Source of the DNA: Rheum nobile | Lineage: Eukaryota; Streptophyta; Magnoliopsida; Caryophyllales; Polygonaceae | Direction: 5' to 3' | Length of the DNA: 64,000 nt | Assembly: GCA_027886185.1 (NCBI GenBank) | Contig: WOAB01000093.1 | Coordinates: 2,170,001 to 2,234,000 of the forward strand | Part shown: one piece after another, positions 22,914 through 34,270 of the stretch | Position numbering within the stretch: position 1 is the first letter of the stretch | How the letters are laid out: each line of letters begins with the position of its first letter | Translations under genes and position numbers: made by a program | Notes under the pieces: generated by a model | Seen by the model: the letters and a program-made list of their open reading frames with translations, nothing else | The model's database searches: none | What the model was told of the DNA's origin: nothing

Positions 22914-23699
22914 TTTGCGAAAGAGTTTTAGGAGTTTGAGAGAGGAGTTTTAGAGAGATTTGGGACTTTGAGAGTAAGGGGGGATTTGCACAAGGCATGC
23001 ACGATATTTATACACAAAGATGAGTGGAGAGTAGAGTTAATGACGGGTAGTTGAAGAATTAAGAGTTAAGGGTATTTCATTGAAAATTAAGAGGGGTCAA
23101 ATCGGATATGCATAAAAATGACCTGACAAATCTGAATATTTATTATAAGACTTCAATATGGCCTGACTTAATTCAAAATTTTGCAAAGATTTGGTTTTAT
23201 TCGAGAACTAACCACGCCATTTTAAACGGTTTTATGCACTTTTCAAACCGTTTTAAAGGCTATTTTTTCATTTTAAAAACCGTTTAAATGTAGGAAATAT
23301 TAGGTTCATGTGGAAGTTTTTAAACCGTTTTAAAAACGGTTAAAAAAAGTCTAATGTTTGTTTCAATTCTGCCCTAACTCATAATCCTCCTATGGTGTAT
23401 CCTGCTCTGGCTATGCAAAAGTAAAGTTGGAGAATATTGACTCAAATCTGCATATAAGAAAAGGATTGCTTGAAAAAGCTTTTGTTTATGTACTAAAAAC
23501 TGATAAAGATGATGACCTGACACACATCACATCAGCATTGAAATTTCATTTCATTTCTTTAATAAAAACAAAAAAACAAGTAAAAATTCATATTTGCACA
23601 GAAGAAAGAAGATCGAAGAGGAGAAAGAGGTATAACACCCTCTTCTAAAAGAGAAGAATCGAGAGTAACATCTTATAGGAAACGAGAGGAAATTATACG
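22914..23699. other. MULE interior, AT-rich, no clear gene
   Basis: 23040-23170 repeats sequence also present near 20060-20140 (ggggtcaaatcggatatgca, then gacctgaca). 23215-23350 has several aaaccgtttta words in both orientations, giving local inverted repeats. I see no convincing reading frame. Confidence 0.45.
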
Positions 23700-24401
23700 A
23701 TGACAAAAGGCTGGATACAAGGAAGCTCATCTGCCAATTCAAATTCGTGGAGGAGAGGGCACACAGCCGGTGAATCATCAACTTGAAGATGTTTCCATGG
23801 CCTACCTGCAACAATACAAACTTGCAAATACACTCAAAATTCGGGAAAACAGTTCTATGGGTGTCCATTATGGAAGGTAATATTGAATTTGAATTTTAGG
23901 GTTTTGATTTAGGATTTTGGTTATAGATTTAGGGTTCTGATTTGAGGTTTTTTCAATTAGGGTATAATTGGGGGGTTTTGAATTAGGTGCAACATTTAGA
24001 CTAACGATGTATTATTGTGAGAGATGATTTAGACTTCCAATTGGTAATTCAATTGGGATTTCATTTACACTTAAACTAAGTTCAAGGACGATTTCACTGA
24101 TAGTTGATTGGTTTAATTTTGTATTCAACCATAGGCAGGTCGGGATTGCAAATACTTCAAATGGGTGGATGGTCAAGCTTATGATTTTAGAGCCAATGAG
24201 ACTATTGAAAGTGTAAGAGTTGTTGAAGATCACGGGACAACTTCTACGCTTATTTACCCACATCATTCGACTTCAAGCAATGATATTATGAATATCAAAA
24301 CAGAAAACTTAGTGTTGAAAGTTATACTTGGTGTGGTGGTACTTGTGGTGTTAGTTGTTGTGCTGGCTGTCCAATTTGTAACCTTGTTGGTTAAAATATG
24401 A
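23700..24401 (+). pseudogene. GRF-type zinc finger protein with C-terminal membrane segment
   Basis: Exon 1 (23700-23876) starts MTKGWIQGSSSANSNSW and ends with TCKYTQNSGKQFYGCPLWK before GTAATA. Exon 2 (24135-24401), after an ATAG acceptor, continues AGRDCKYFKWVD in frame. Together they rebuild the GRF zinc finger (Cys...FYGCP...CKYFKW), a nucleic-acid-binding fold seen in many plant and TE proteins. The C-terminus has a hydrophobic stretch (VILGVVVLVVLVVVLAVQFV), a probable single membrane helix. One in-frame TGA interrupts exon 1 before the finger. The gene lies on the plus strand between transposase and protease, so it looks like MULE cargo. Confidence 0.65.
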
Positions 24402-24818
24402 TAATTGGTCATAAGCTTATGTTTAGCAAGATAATGTATTTTGTAGGGTCCATCATAAGGCTATGTACTTGGTGTGGTGGTATTGTCCTCCTTATGGTGT
24501 ATCCATCTCTTGACTGAAAATGACCTGACAAACCGGGTTCCTTGCTTGTAAAACGAGAATATGTCATGACTTAAGCACCATTTTGCTTGTAAAGCTTAGG
24601 TTTACGCACTGAAAATGACCTGACAAATAGGGTTGTTTGCATGTAAAACGAGAATATGTCCTGACTTAAGCACCATATTGCTTGAAAACATCCTGGAAAT
24701 TGTCATCACAAGTTTGTAAACATCCTGACAACACGAGCTTCCAAACTAAAATACAATTACCACATGTCTTCCTTGTCGAATGGTTCCCAACAAACTTAAT
24801 GTCTTTAAACAAATATCT
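24402..24818. other. Spacer with cctgaca motif repeats
   Basis: Two imperfect copies of about 120 bp (near 24515 and 24605) share gaaaatgacctgacaaa, then gcttgtaaa and agaatatgtc(a/c)tgacttaagcacca. This continues the cctgaca theme of the MULE arms. No gene is visible. Confidence 0.6.
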
Positions 24819-25950
24819 TTAAACACCATCCCAACGACATCTAAAAATACTATGAGCCATTTGATTTCTGTGTCCATCTACGAATTTGTCGAACGCAAGA
24901 TCCATGTTTGTCATGCCAAGCATCAATAACTCAATGTGCTTCAAGGTGTAGACCCCACAATCAATTCAGCAAGATGTACAAAAGCAGTTAGAATGTATAT
25001 CAATTGTATTTTGATAAGGATTAATCATTGCATTAATACACATATACTTACCCGCGTTTGTTCTACTTAATGTTATCACGACGAGACACCGCCATTGACT
25101 TGTCCAATAATGGTTCACATCTCTTTGCCAGTGGCTCGTACATCTTGACATATCTTTGAACAGTTTGAATGACGGGTTGGATCATCTCGAAAATTTCCTT
25201 GTCTGAGTACAGATCCACATTGCAGTCATACACCGTCACACCCCAGTCGCATAGTTCAATTTCTAAGGCAAACCAGTGGGACTCTATGATGTTGAAGGGC
25301 ACATATATGCGTTCCACATCATCCCATCTCTTGCCATAATCAGTCGGACATGCACCCATCATGTATTTAATCACTGTATCCTCACCTTTACATGAAAAGT
25401 CTTTCTGGAAGCGATTGAATTCAGAGGTGACCAAGGTTTGCCAAAATGTGTCAAGCACAACCACCTTCGAAAACCGCTCTGGATCCTCTGAAATCCTTTG
25501 ACGATAAAGGAACATCATTTGCTCCAAATGCTGTAATGGTGCAACAATGTTAATGTATCCACTGAAAATGATGTTACAAATGCATAATATTTTGAAAGGA
25601 TGCATTGGAATATTACCTCACTAACCAACCAGTCCTTTGGGGCAAACAATTTCTCAAAGAACTTCTTATTCAATGCTTGCCCACTCGGTCCAATTCGGGG
25701 TTTAATACTGCATGATGGTACATATTCATTTGAATAATAAACAAGGCAATATATCAGTTTGTCAGTCCATAAGGAATCATTTTAGTACATATACATGCAA
25801 TATATAAGTTTGTCAGTCCATAAGGAATCATTGTCCGGTCATATTACTAACAGTCAAGCCATATAACATTTTGACATTCAATTCATTATTAAGTTGAGTA
25901 TAATGGTTAAGTCACTAACCTCTCACTTTGCATCCACTTTACCAGGTCTG
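24819..25950 (-). pseudogene. Ulp1-like (C48) cysteine protease, C-terminal half
   Basis: Minus-strand exons in order: ADLVKWMQSER (25920-25950), IKPRIGPSGQALNKKFFEK to LVSE (25707-25617), and a long exon from about 25605. The last holds PFNIIESHWFALEIEL with the catalytic His and VTVYDCNVD with the catalytic Asp. After a frameshift near 25140 and a decayed acceptor, DCGVYTLKHIELLMLG supplies the catalytic Cys, ending RWDGV-stop at 24819. The triad order H-D-C is that of Ulp1/SENP SUMO proteases. The 5' half of the gene continues at 42253 beyond the Tat element; across the CCATC duplication the frame joins as VEGM-ADLVKW. Whether it cleaves SUMO is unknown. Confidence 0.8.
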
Positions 25951-25955
25951 CCATC

Positions 25956-26630
25956 TGTTTTGGGGCGAAAAGACCAAACAATCTAAATCGCCTTAGACGG
26001 GGTAACTAGTCGATCGAATAGTATAAATCAAACCAATTCAAATAGATAATCAACCAATAGATAAGAAATGCAAGGAAACAATGTAATTTTATTAACGCAT
26101 TGATGATTGAAACAAGTCGGGTTACAACTTATCCTTAGAGAGAAGTAGGTCGGAGCAGACTCGACCGGGGATGATGATGTTCGACCGATGGACGTGAAAC
26201 GGCGTTCCGGCCCGAGTAAGTGGTGGCGATTCAGAGCTTATATGTGCGTGTGTTTAGAGTTGATTATGCATGAGAATGCGTTGTGTCCCTTTTTCCAGCT
26301 TGTGTTCCCCTCTTATCCCCTCCGAATCCAAATATGGTAAGTGCCTTTTCTGACCGTTTTCTTACGATTTGGCCATATCTTGCCTTCAATGCCTGGAGTG
26401 ATTGCAGGGATTCTGTACTTGATTACTGTCATTATTGTATTATTTTGAATGTTGTGGCCGTTGCCTCAATTAGGCATTTAATGCTCGGTATGATCTTCGC
26501 GATCTGGTCGGGAAGCATTCGACAGCGGAGGTTATGACGATTCTCTCGACTTTCTCTTATCTTCCGACTTGTCTTGGATCTGGGCCCATCTGGCTTGGTC
26601 TGTCCTCCTAGGAGAGTGTTGGGCCCAACA
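25956..26630 (-). repeat. 3' LTR of the Tat element
   Basis: Same length as the partner at 41573-42247 and aligned without gaps by eye, with about 20 substitutions that I could spot (about 97% identity). The duplication CCATC lies just outside. The interior just to the right, read on the minus strand, gives acttggggctat before TGTTGG, a weak polypurine site. Confidence 0.92.
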
Positions 26631-26916
26631 ATAGCCCCAAGTTGTTTTGGGCTTCGGCGAGGCTTGATGGATGGAGTCCAAACAACTTCCTACGCCACGA
26701 TCTCCACCATCCATTTTTGACGCATCAGACGAGGGCTATGTGGCGAGATCACGGAGCTTGATGTGACGTTTCGGCAGACCTGCCTTCTCCCTCCATAAAT
26801 TTGAAGCATGCCTCGTTGATTTGACTTCATCTTCCTTCTTTTGCAAGCCTTACCTGGTAGGTCTTCTTAGCCTCTTCGCCATTGCTCTCCGATTTCCTCC
26901 CATTTCTGTTTTAGAG
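26631..26916 (+). other. Leader of the antisense gene
   Basis: Between the LTR and the antisense ATG there is no other gene. The stretch 26760-26916 resembles a plant mRNA leader (cttcatcttcctt), which fits transcription of the antisense gene from the LTR-proximal region. A promoter was not identified. Confidence 0.35.
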
Positions 26917-28625
26917 ATGGTTTCTAGTGAAGCCTCCGAGTCGTCGGCGACTCATTTGGACCCGCGTAAGGATGAAGCTCCTCCCCTTTTCATTCTGAAG
27001 GAATCCGACGCTCTGACAAGTACTATGTCGCAGGCGGAGCTAGAGCAGGTTCTCCAAGTTGGGGGTTTTCCTCCGGAGATGGTTGCGAGACTGCCTCACC
27101 CAGATGAGAGGGCTGACGCTCGATACGAGGGTTGGGTCTGCTTCTACGCTTATCCGTTTTAGATTGGTCACAAGTTCCCCTTTTCTTCCCTTGTCAGGGC
27201 TTTTCTGGCTACTTTGGCGTTGGTGCCGTGTCAGGTGATGCCTCAGGCGTGGAGGATTCTTAGGGTTCTTGATTTGGTAAACGTTCAATCTGGGGTTGGC
27301 TTTGATTTTGATGCCCTGTGGTACAATTACTCCTTTGGGTCGAAGAGTTCTTCCCGCGTTTAGCTGTGCATTCGACAGGGTCGGAAGCCTTTGGTGCTTA
27401 ACCTCGATGTGAACAACCGCGGATGGGGGTCGAAATTCTTTTTTGTCGAATGTTCATCTTTGGAGAAGGGGGGAGATTGTTCATTCTTGCTGTCAGAGTG
27501 GCGAATCGAGAGTATGTGTTTGTACTTTCTTTGCATGTTTCCTCTGTCTTAACCTTTTGTCTTAACTTTTCTTTTTTGTAGTTCCCGAAGCGGAAGATCT
27601 GGAAGTGGACGCTCAATCGGAAGGCTTGTCAAGGGTTGTTCTCAGTGTTCCTATGTCGGAGAGGAAGTTCGTCAACGTCAACCTGCTATCGACCTCCCCC
27701 GCTACTCAAGACGATATGTCGACTATCTCATCGTCTCGTGCCAAGTGTAAGTTTTCCCCAGTGTTCCTTTTTTTTGTCTGCTTTGTGATCTTTTCACGTT
27801 TACCTGTCGTGTTAGCTTCTCCTGGTGGTCGAACAAGTGCTCGCTTGAGAGGAGTGTCTGGAAAGGGTCTGATTGAGCAGAGGAGGGCGGCGGCCAAAGT
27901 CGCATCGAGCAAGTCGATTCCGGCGGACCCGGCGCCTCAAGTCAAGGTTGGTTCCAAGAGGAAAGTAGGTGTTCCTTCTGGCGACGTCAAGGCGGAGGAG
28001 GTTCCTAGAAAGAAAGGGGCGGTCGCTGAAGGGATCGACAAGATCGGCGCGGTCGGTCCATCGATTGCTGACCTCTTTCATGCCCAGGATCCGACTCTGA
28101 AGTTGGAAGTCGATGACATCTCTCCTTTGGATTGCATTGGTGAAGCGGGGTGCTCCGCGTGGAGGGTGAGTCATCTCTGCTTGTGCTTTTCGTTTTCTTT
28201 CCTTGAGTCGACTGAGTTTTCTGACTGTTTTTGTATTTTATTTTTCAGACCTTTCAGTATCTCTTGGGGGCGTACTCCGGCGCTAAGACGATGGTTGTCA
28301 AGGCCGAGGAGAGAGCTGCTAGGTCGGAGTCTGATCTTGCATCTCTGAAGAGTAGGTTGGAGGGAGCTAAGAGTCGTTGTCGAGAGGTTGAGCGCCGCTT
28401 TACTAGGGAGCTGAAGAGTTATCAGGAGGAGTTAGTCGTATGCCGGAAAGAACTTAATGAGAGCCGATCAGGTATCGAAGAAAGGGTGAAGCAGGCTCAG
28501 ATCGCAGCTGGCCAGATCGCAAGCGACGTCGGCGCTTTTTATGCGTTGAAGTCGCGTGTTGAGATGATGGAGGAGTTTGATGAATGCAAGCACGAGCTCT
28601 GGGATCTGAAGGTGGAGAAGGAGAC

Positions 28626-31600
28626 TGTTTTGGGGTGAAAAGATCGGATAACCTAAATCGCCTTAGACGGGGTAAAATAGCAAAAATCCATATCGATCAA
28701 ACGTTAGACATGAGAATCGAATAAATATAGTAACGACGACTAGTTTGTTGAGTCAAGGCGACGATAATGACAAGATTGAATATATGAAACTTAAAGAGTA
28801 AAATAGCATAAAATGTAGTAGAATATAATGTAAATCGAGATAAGAAAGACTTATCTTCATTAGATAGATAAGAACATTGTTCGAAGCGTGAGAGCTTCCG
28901 ATCGTATGAGGATGCTTACAAGTTCTTCCAATTATGCGAAATGGAGAAAAGTAGATGTATTACAAGGCTTTTTGTGTGGGATTTGATCTCTTTAGAATAG
29001 CTAAGGAGCTTTGTATATATAGCTAAGGAGAAGGAATCTCCCGCATTAATCTCCCTTGAATAAGATTTGATCTCTTTCTTAATGGCACTTGAATTCTCCT
29101 TAAATGCTCTTAATCTCTCCTTGATTCTGCATTAATTACGCTTGATCTCCTCTTAAAGATGGTTGATTCCCTCCTTGATGGCTGAAATAATGCATACAAC
29201 CGTTGGAGATCTCGGAGTAATAAAGGAGAAAATCTCGCTGGTCCGTTGCGTCTAGGAATCAGGCGACGGTCGCATGGCTCACGTCTGACGGGTCTGATGC
29301 GTCCGACCGATTGCGTCAAACAGTCGATGCCCATTGGACGAATGGTCAATTTTCCGACCCCAACAATAGCCCCAAAATTAAACTGGGCCAGAGCGTCAAG
29401 TGATGGGACGGTTTGATTTTATAACTTCTCTTTCTTCTGGAATGATCTTGATTTTGTTGTAGGCGTTCTGGCGACGGGGCCGTCATGTGTATTGCTCAAA
29501 CTGAGAATCAACTCAATATAGCCAATAATCGTGTGAAGACGACTGAGGGCGTTTCTTGTGATGACGAAGGGTCAGGAGACCGCTCCTTGTTTGTCGTTTG
29601 TTTTGTTTTATAGGTGGACTCTCTAGTTGCTTCCTGGTCAAGTCGTGTGATGTTGGTCGTGTAGACATGTAATTGTTGTACGACGTTGGTCGTGTAGACC
29701 TGTCGTTGGTCGTATAGACCTATCGTCGGTCGTATAGACCTGTCGTCGGTCGTCTAGACTTGTGTTTGCGACATTGGTCGTGTAGACCTATCGTCATTTG
29801 TGCGACATTGGTCGTGTAGACCTATAATTGTTGTACGACGTTGGTCATGTAGACCTGTCGTTGGTCGTATAGACCTGTCGTCGGTCGTCTAGACTTGTGT
29901 TTGCGACATTGGTCGTGTAGACCTATCGTCATTTGTGCGACGTTGGTCGTGTAGACCTGTAATGTAGCATACTTTGTCTGTCCGGGGAAGAGTCGTATGT
30001 ATTTTTAGGAAAAGACGAGTGCCTTTGGATAGGACAAGTCTTGTAAGCAGTTCGTAGTATGCCGTTTCTCTTTATTTGCTTGTGATTTATGTATTGTATG
30101 TCGTGTCAGCGTCTCCGGCTGGTCGAGTTGCAGGCGACGTAGGCATTTTTTACGTGTTGAAGTCGCGTGTCGAGATGATGGAAGAGTTTGGAGAGGGTAA
30201 GCAGGGGACCTGAGATTTGAAGGCGAAGAAGGAGACCATGGAGATCTTGTTTCCGAAGGGGAACCCAGGCTCAGAGTTTTTCTATCTGGCCGGCGTCGTA
30301 TAGGAATCTCTGGTCGAAAGTGCCGGTGGGGATGAGGTCCATTCTGGTGACTTCGTACCGCTTGAGCCTCAGTCTTCTCCCGACTTAGCCCCTACTGCTG
30401 ATGACGTTGTAAACCCTGACCCTTAATTGTTTTTTCGTAATTTGGTTCTGTCTGAACTCGTCATGTTGTGTAGATAGTCGATGAAGTGATGCGATGTTAC
30501 TTGTGTAAAGCTTTTGTCTTTTGAAAGCGTTGAATTGAAGTTTTTAGCCATCGGGCGTTTAACTCTGCGAATGTATTTTGTATTGCACCACTGTTTGCGT
30601 AAAAGCTTTTGTTGGTGGGTCGTGTGTAACTTGTAGCCGTATGAGGCGTTAACTTTGTAAATGTGTACTGCGCAGGTTTGTGTATTTGTAGGTACCGTAT
30701 ATAGGGTTTGTCACTCGTAATGTGTGTTAGTCATGACATTTGTGTAGATCGAGGAGGAAAGCAATTTGTTTGCTGCGTAAATAAGGTGGGTTCCCTTGTG
30801 TAAGGTGGGCAATGTGCCGCTAAACCGTAAGTCGTCTCTCCGTGTACTGATCGATCGTGTAATGTAAGCACTTTTTACGGATGACTGGATCCAATATGTA
30901 TGTAAATGTAATGTGACATGTCAAGTCGATTTGCGTAGTTGTTTTGTGTGTCAGGTTTGCCCGTGTACTCCGTCGAGTAGGGCTTGCCGTATGTATGTCG
31001 GGTTTGCCCGTGTGCTCCGTCGAGTAGGGCTTACCGTATGTATGTAAAGAAAGACTAAGATGTATATTGTATTGTACCACCGTTTGCGTAAAAGCTTTTG
31101 TTGGTGGGTCGTGTGTAAGTTATAGCCGTGTGAGGCGTTAACTTTGTAAATGTGTACTGCGCAGGTTTGTGTATTTGTAGGTACCGTATGTAGGGTTTGT
31201 CACCCGTAATGTGTGTTTAGTCATGACGTTATGCCGGGGAGGTAAGCAATATGTAATAAGGTGTTTGTGCCTTATGTTTTATTGCGTGAATGTAATAAGG
31301 TGTCTTAACCTTATGTAATGTGTAAGGCAGGCAGGGTGCCGACGTGCCTGTGTTGTTCATCTCTACCCGTGTTTCGATCGATCGTGTAAATGTAGTGTAA
31401 GCGCTTTTTAAGGATGACTGGATCCAATGTGTATGTTAAGGGTCGTCACCCGTATGTACGTAAATGTAATGCGACAATAAGCAATGTATGACATGTGAAG
31501 ATATGTATTTGCTAATGCGACGATAAGCAATGTATGACATATGAAGATATGTAATTGCGCATGCAACGATAAGCAATGTATGACATATGAAGATATGTTA

Positions 31601-33292
31601 ATGTCTTACCTTGTTGGTTCAGGAATGGTATAATTTCAGGTGTGTCGTATTCTTTGGAGTGGTCCTGTCGGACCAGAGAATGAACGGGAGTTCGTCCGCC
31701 CATTTGCCTTTAGCCCATGCGAGGCATTTCGTGAGTTTGTTGATGATGATCTTTTATGCGTTGGACTGAGTAGATTCGTCATGTACCTTGTAGAATCAAA
31801 AAGACATGGTAGGATTTGGACAATAATAGTGTAGCCTATTCAAGCATAATAGAAGTGACATGTATGTAAACGTATTCGAGAAACATGAATTATGATTGTG
31901 CAAACAAGTCAAGTGAGCGTAATCATAAAGCAGGACTAGACAATAGTATTAATTGAAATTGCATAGAAAGAGACTTATCTTTCAAGGTGGATGAATGCGT
32001 CCTCCGATGGTCTAAATGTCGTCACCATTTAGATATTTTAGAGTGAAAGGATATCATGTATGACTCTTTGGTTTTATAAGTCTAGAGACGTCTTCCTCAG
32101 TGGTTTCCATTTGTCGGTGTTGGACAGCTAATGGGGTCCGGTCGAATCGTTAGATCTGATCGGATCGTTAACAATTCGACCGGACCGTTTAGATAAAGTC
32201 GGATCGTTAGATCTGGTCGGATCGTTTAGATAAAGTCGGATCATTAGATCTGGTCGGATCATTTAGACCTGGTCGGATCGTTTAGACCTGGTCAGATCGT
32301 TAGATCTGGTTGGATCGTTTAGACCTGGTCGGATCGTTAGATCTGGTCGGATCGTTATAACTGGTGGGATCGTTAGATCTGGTTGGATTGTTAGATCTGT
32401 TCATACTATCTCCATAGATGAGGCGTTGAATCATACCTGATCGTTATGCAATATAGTATATTAGATAAATGATTGTGAATCAATTAGATGTATAGATGAT
32501 GAATAGATTAATCGAATGATTTTAACTATCTGCCCCACGGTGGGCGCCAAATTGTTTTGGGGCGAAAAGATCGGATAACCTAAATCGCCTTAGACGGGGT
32601 AAAATAGCAAAAATCCATATCGATCAAACGTTAGACATGAGAATCGAATAAAAATAGTAACGACGACTAGTTTGTTGAGTCAAGGCGACGATAATGATAA
32701 GATTGAATATATGAAACTTAAAGAGTAAAATAGCATAAAATGTAGTAGAATATAATGTAAATCGAGATAAGAAAGACTTATCTTCATTAGATAGATAAGA
32801 ACACTGTTCGAAGCGTGAGAGCTTCTGATCGTATGAGGATGCTTACAAGTTCTTCCAATTATGCGAAATGGAGAAAAGTAGATGTATTACAAGGCTTTTT
32901 GGGTGGGATTCGATCTCTTTAGAATAGCTAAGGAGCTTTGTATATATAGCTAAGGAGAAGGAATCTCCCGCATTAATCTCCCTTGAATAGGATTTGATCT
33001 CCTTCTTAATGGCACTTGAATTATCCTTAAATGCTCTTAATCTCTCCTTGATTCTGCATTAATTACGCTTGATCTCCTCTTAAAGATGGTTGATTCCCTC
33101 CTTGATGGCTAAAATAATGCATACAACCGTTGGAAATCTCGGAGTAATAAAGGAGAAAATCTCGATGGTCCGTTGCGTCTAGGAATCAGGCGACGGTCGC
33201 ATGGCTCACGTCTGACGGGTCTGATGCGTCCGACCGATTGCGTCAAACAGTCGATGCCCATTAGACGAATGGTCGATTTTCCGACCCCAACA
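28626..33292 (-). mobile_element. Nested Tat-related deletion derivative (4667 bp)
   Basis: LTRs of 740 bp (28626-29365, 32553-33292) start TGTTTTGGGG and end CCCCAACA, with a perfect 5-bp duplication GAGAC (28621-28625, 33293-33297). About 15 differences between the LTRs were visible by eye. The primer-binding site next to the right LTR (minus strand, TGGCGCCCACCGTGGGGC) equals that of the host element except one base. The interior has no gag, protease or RT. It keeps a relic of integrase (about 31640-31760), an antisense-gene tail relic (about 30230-30425), and repeats. It is a non-autonomous relative of the element it landed in. Confidence 0.9.
29366..32552. repeat. Interior of nested element: tandem and dispersed repeats
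   Basis: 29640-29960: about 15 copies of a 15-20 bp unit around ggtcgt(g/a)tagacctgtcg. 30585-30733 is repeated at 31073-31216. 30797-30905 is repeated at 31317-31430 and again in the host element at 33967-34080. 31460-31600: three copies of a unit with ataagcaatgtatgacat. 32135-32405: more than ten copies of a unit around gtcggatcgttagatctg. 30230-30425 matches the antisense-gene tail (tttccgaaggggaaccc) with stops. No intact gene. Confidence 0.8.
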
Positions 33293-33487
33293 GAGACCTT
33301 GGACTCCATGTTCCCAAAAGGAAACCCTGGTCAGGAGCTTTTCCAGTTGGCCGGCGTTGGAGAGGAGACCGCAAATGGAGATGTTGGCGAGGATGAGGTC
33401 CACTCTGGCGATGTTGAGCCGGATGGTCCTCAGCTTCCTCTGGAGCCAGCCCCTGTCGAAGGTAGTATTGCTGCCCTTGACGCCTGA

Positions 33488-34270
33488 TGTGTATTTTTTT
33501 ATGTAGTCTGACTTGTTGCTCCACACGTGTGTGGGTTTGGATATTTTGTGTTTTGGCGACCCGTCCACCATCGCGGGTCGCAGACTGTGTAGTAGATGTT
33601 TGTTGAAGTCCTATGTGTATGTAGGCAAACAATCTGTTTTGGTGACCCGCCTACCATCACGGGTTGCGTATTCGTATAAAAAATGCTTAGACTTTTATTT
33701 GATGCAATTTGTTTCTTACAAAGGATTATATGTTTGTTTGTTTCGTACATGTCGTCAGACTTTTCTTAGAAAAAGTGTGTCGATGACGCTTTGTGTTTTG
33801 TATGTCGGTTTCGCCCGTGTGCTCCATCGAGTGGGGCTCGCCGTATGTATGTGTTTAAAGGAGGCCTGCAAATGTATGTGTATGTGTTAGTCATGACTTT
33901 ATGCTGGGGAGGTAAGCAATATGTCTCTATTGCCTAAATGTAATAAGGTGTCATAACCTTATGTATTGTGTAAGGCAGGCGGTGTGCCGATGTGCATGTG
34001 TTATCCATCTCTCCGTGTTCCGATCGATCGTGTAGATGTAATGTAAGCGCTTTTCGCGGATGACTGGATCCAATGTATGTGTCAATGATGTTCCGCATTC
34101 ATGTTTTTGTAAGGAGGAGGTCCTTACTTAGTGTCGAATGCTAGTTTTTTAAAGAATTTGAGATGTGTATGCGATAATAAACGATGTATGAAGTTATGTG
34201 ATGCCTTACCTCGTTTGGTTCAGAAATGGTATAGCTTCAGATGTGTCGCGTTCCAACTTCTTGGGATTGG
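33488..34270. other. Tat 3' untranslated region between integrase and antisense gene
   Basis: This contains two ggcgaccc(g/a)tc(c/t)accatc blocks (33552, 33641) and stretches also found in the nested element (33780-34100). I see no protein gene. It is where the convergent pol and antisense transcripts would end. Confidence 0.55.

Larger units (their letters stand above)
26917..33487 (+). pseudogene. Tat antisense ORF (aORF), spliced, split by nested element
   Basis: ATG at 26917 begins MVSSEASESS. The N-terminal part has the 'putative gypsy-type transposon' (Transposase_28-like) pattern: GWVCFYAYPF, FSSLVRAFLATLALVP, QAWRILRVLDLV. Introns with GT...AG ends fit at about 27515-27582, 27748-27810 and 28166-28249, each rejoining an open frame. 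The middle is basic (RTSARLRG, KVGSKRKVG). The last part is a long coiled coil (RSESDLASLKSRLEGAK onward). The nested element interrupts it at 28626; after 33292 the frame continues TLDSMFPKGNPGQELFQL and ends at 33487. Two in-frame stops (near 27160 and 27361) disable it. Function is unknown; antisense ORFs in this position are known for Tat elements. Confidence 0.75.

Noticed and set aside
29640..29960. CRISPR-like regular repeats
   Set aside because: Units are contiguous and variable with no unique spacers, in a plant retroelement; it is a tandem array.
33173..33571. Frames on both strands across the right LTR of the nested element
   Set aside because: The plus part after 33292 is the antisense-gene tail; the rest crosses the LTR boundary or is antisense shadow.
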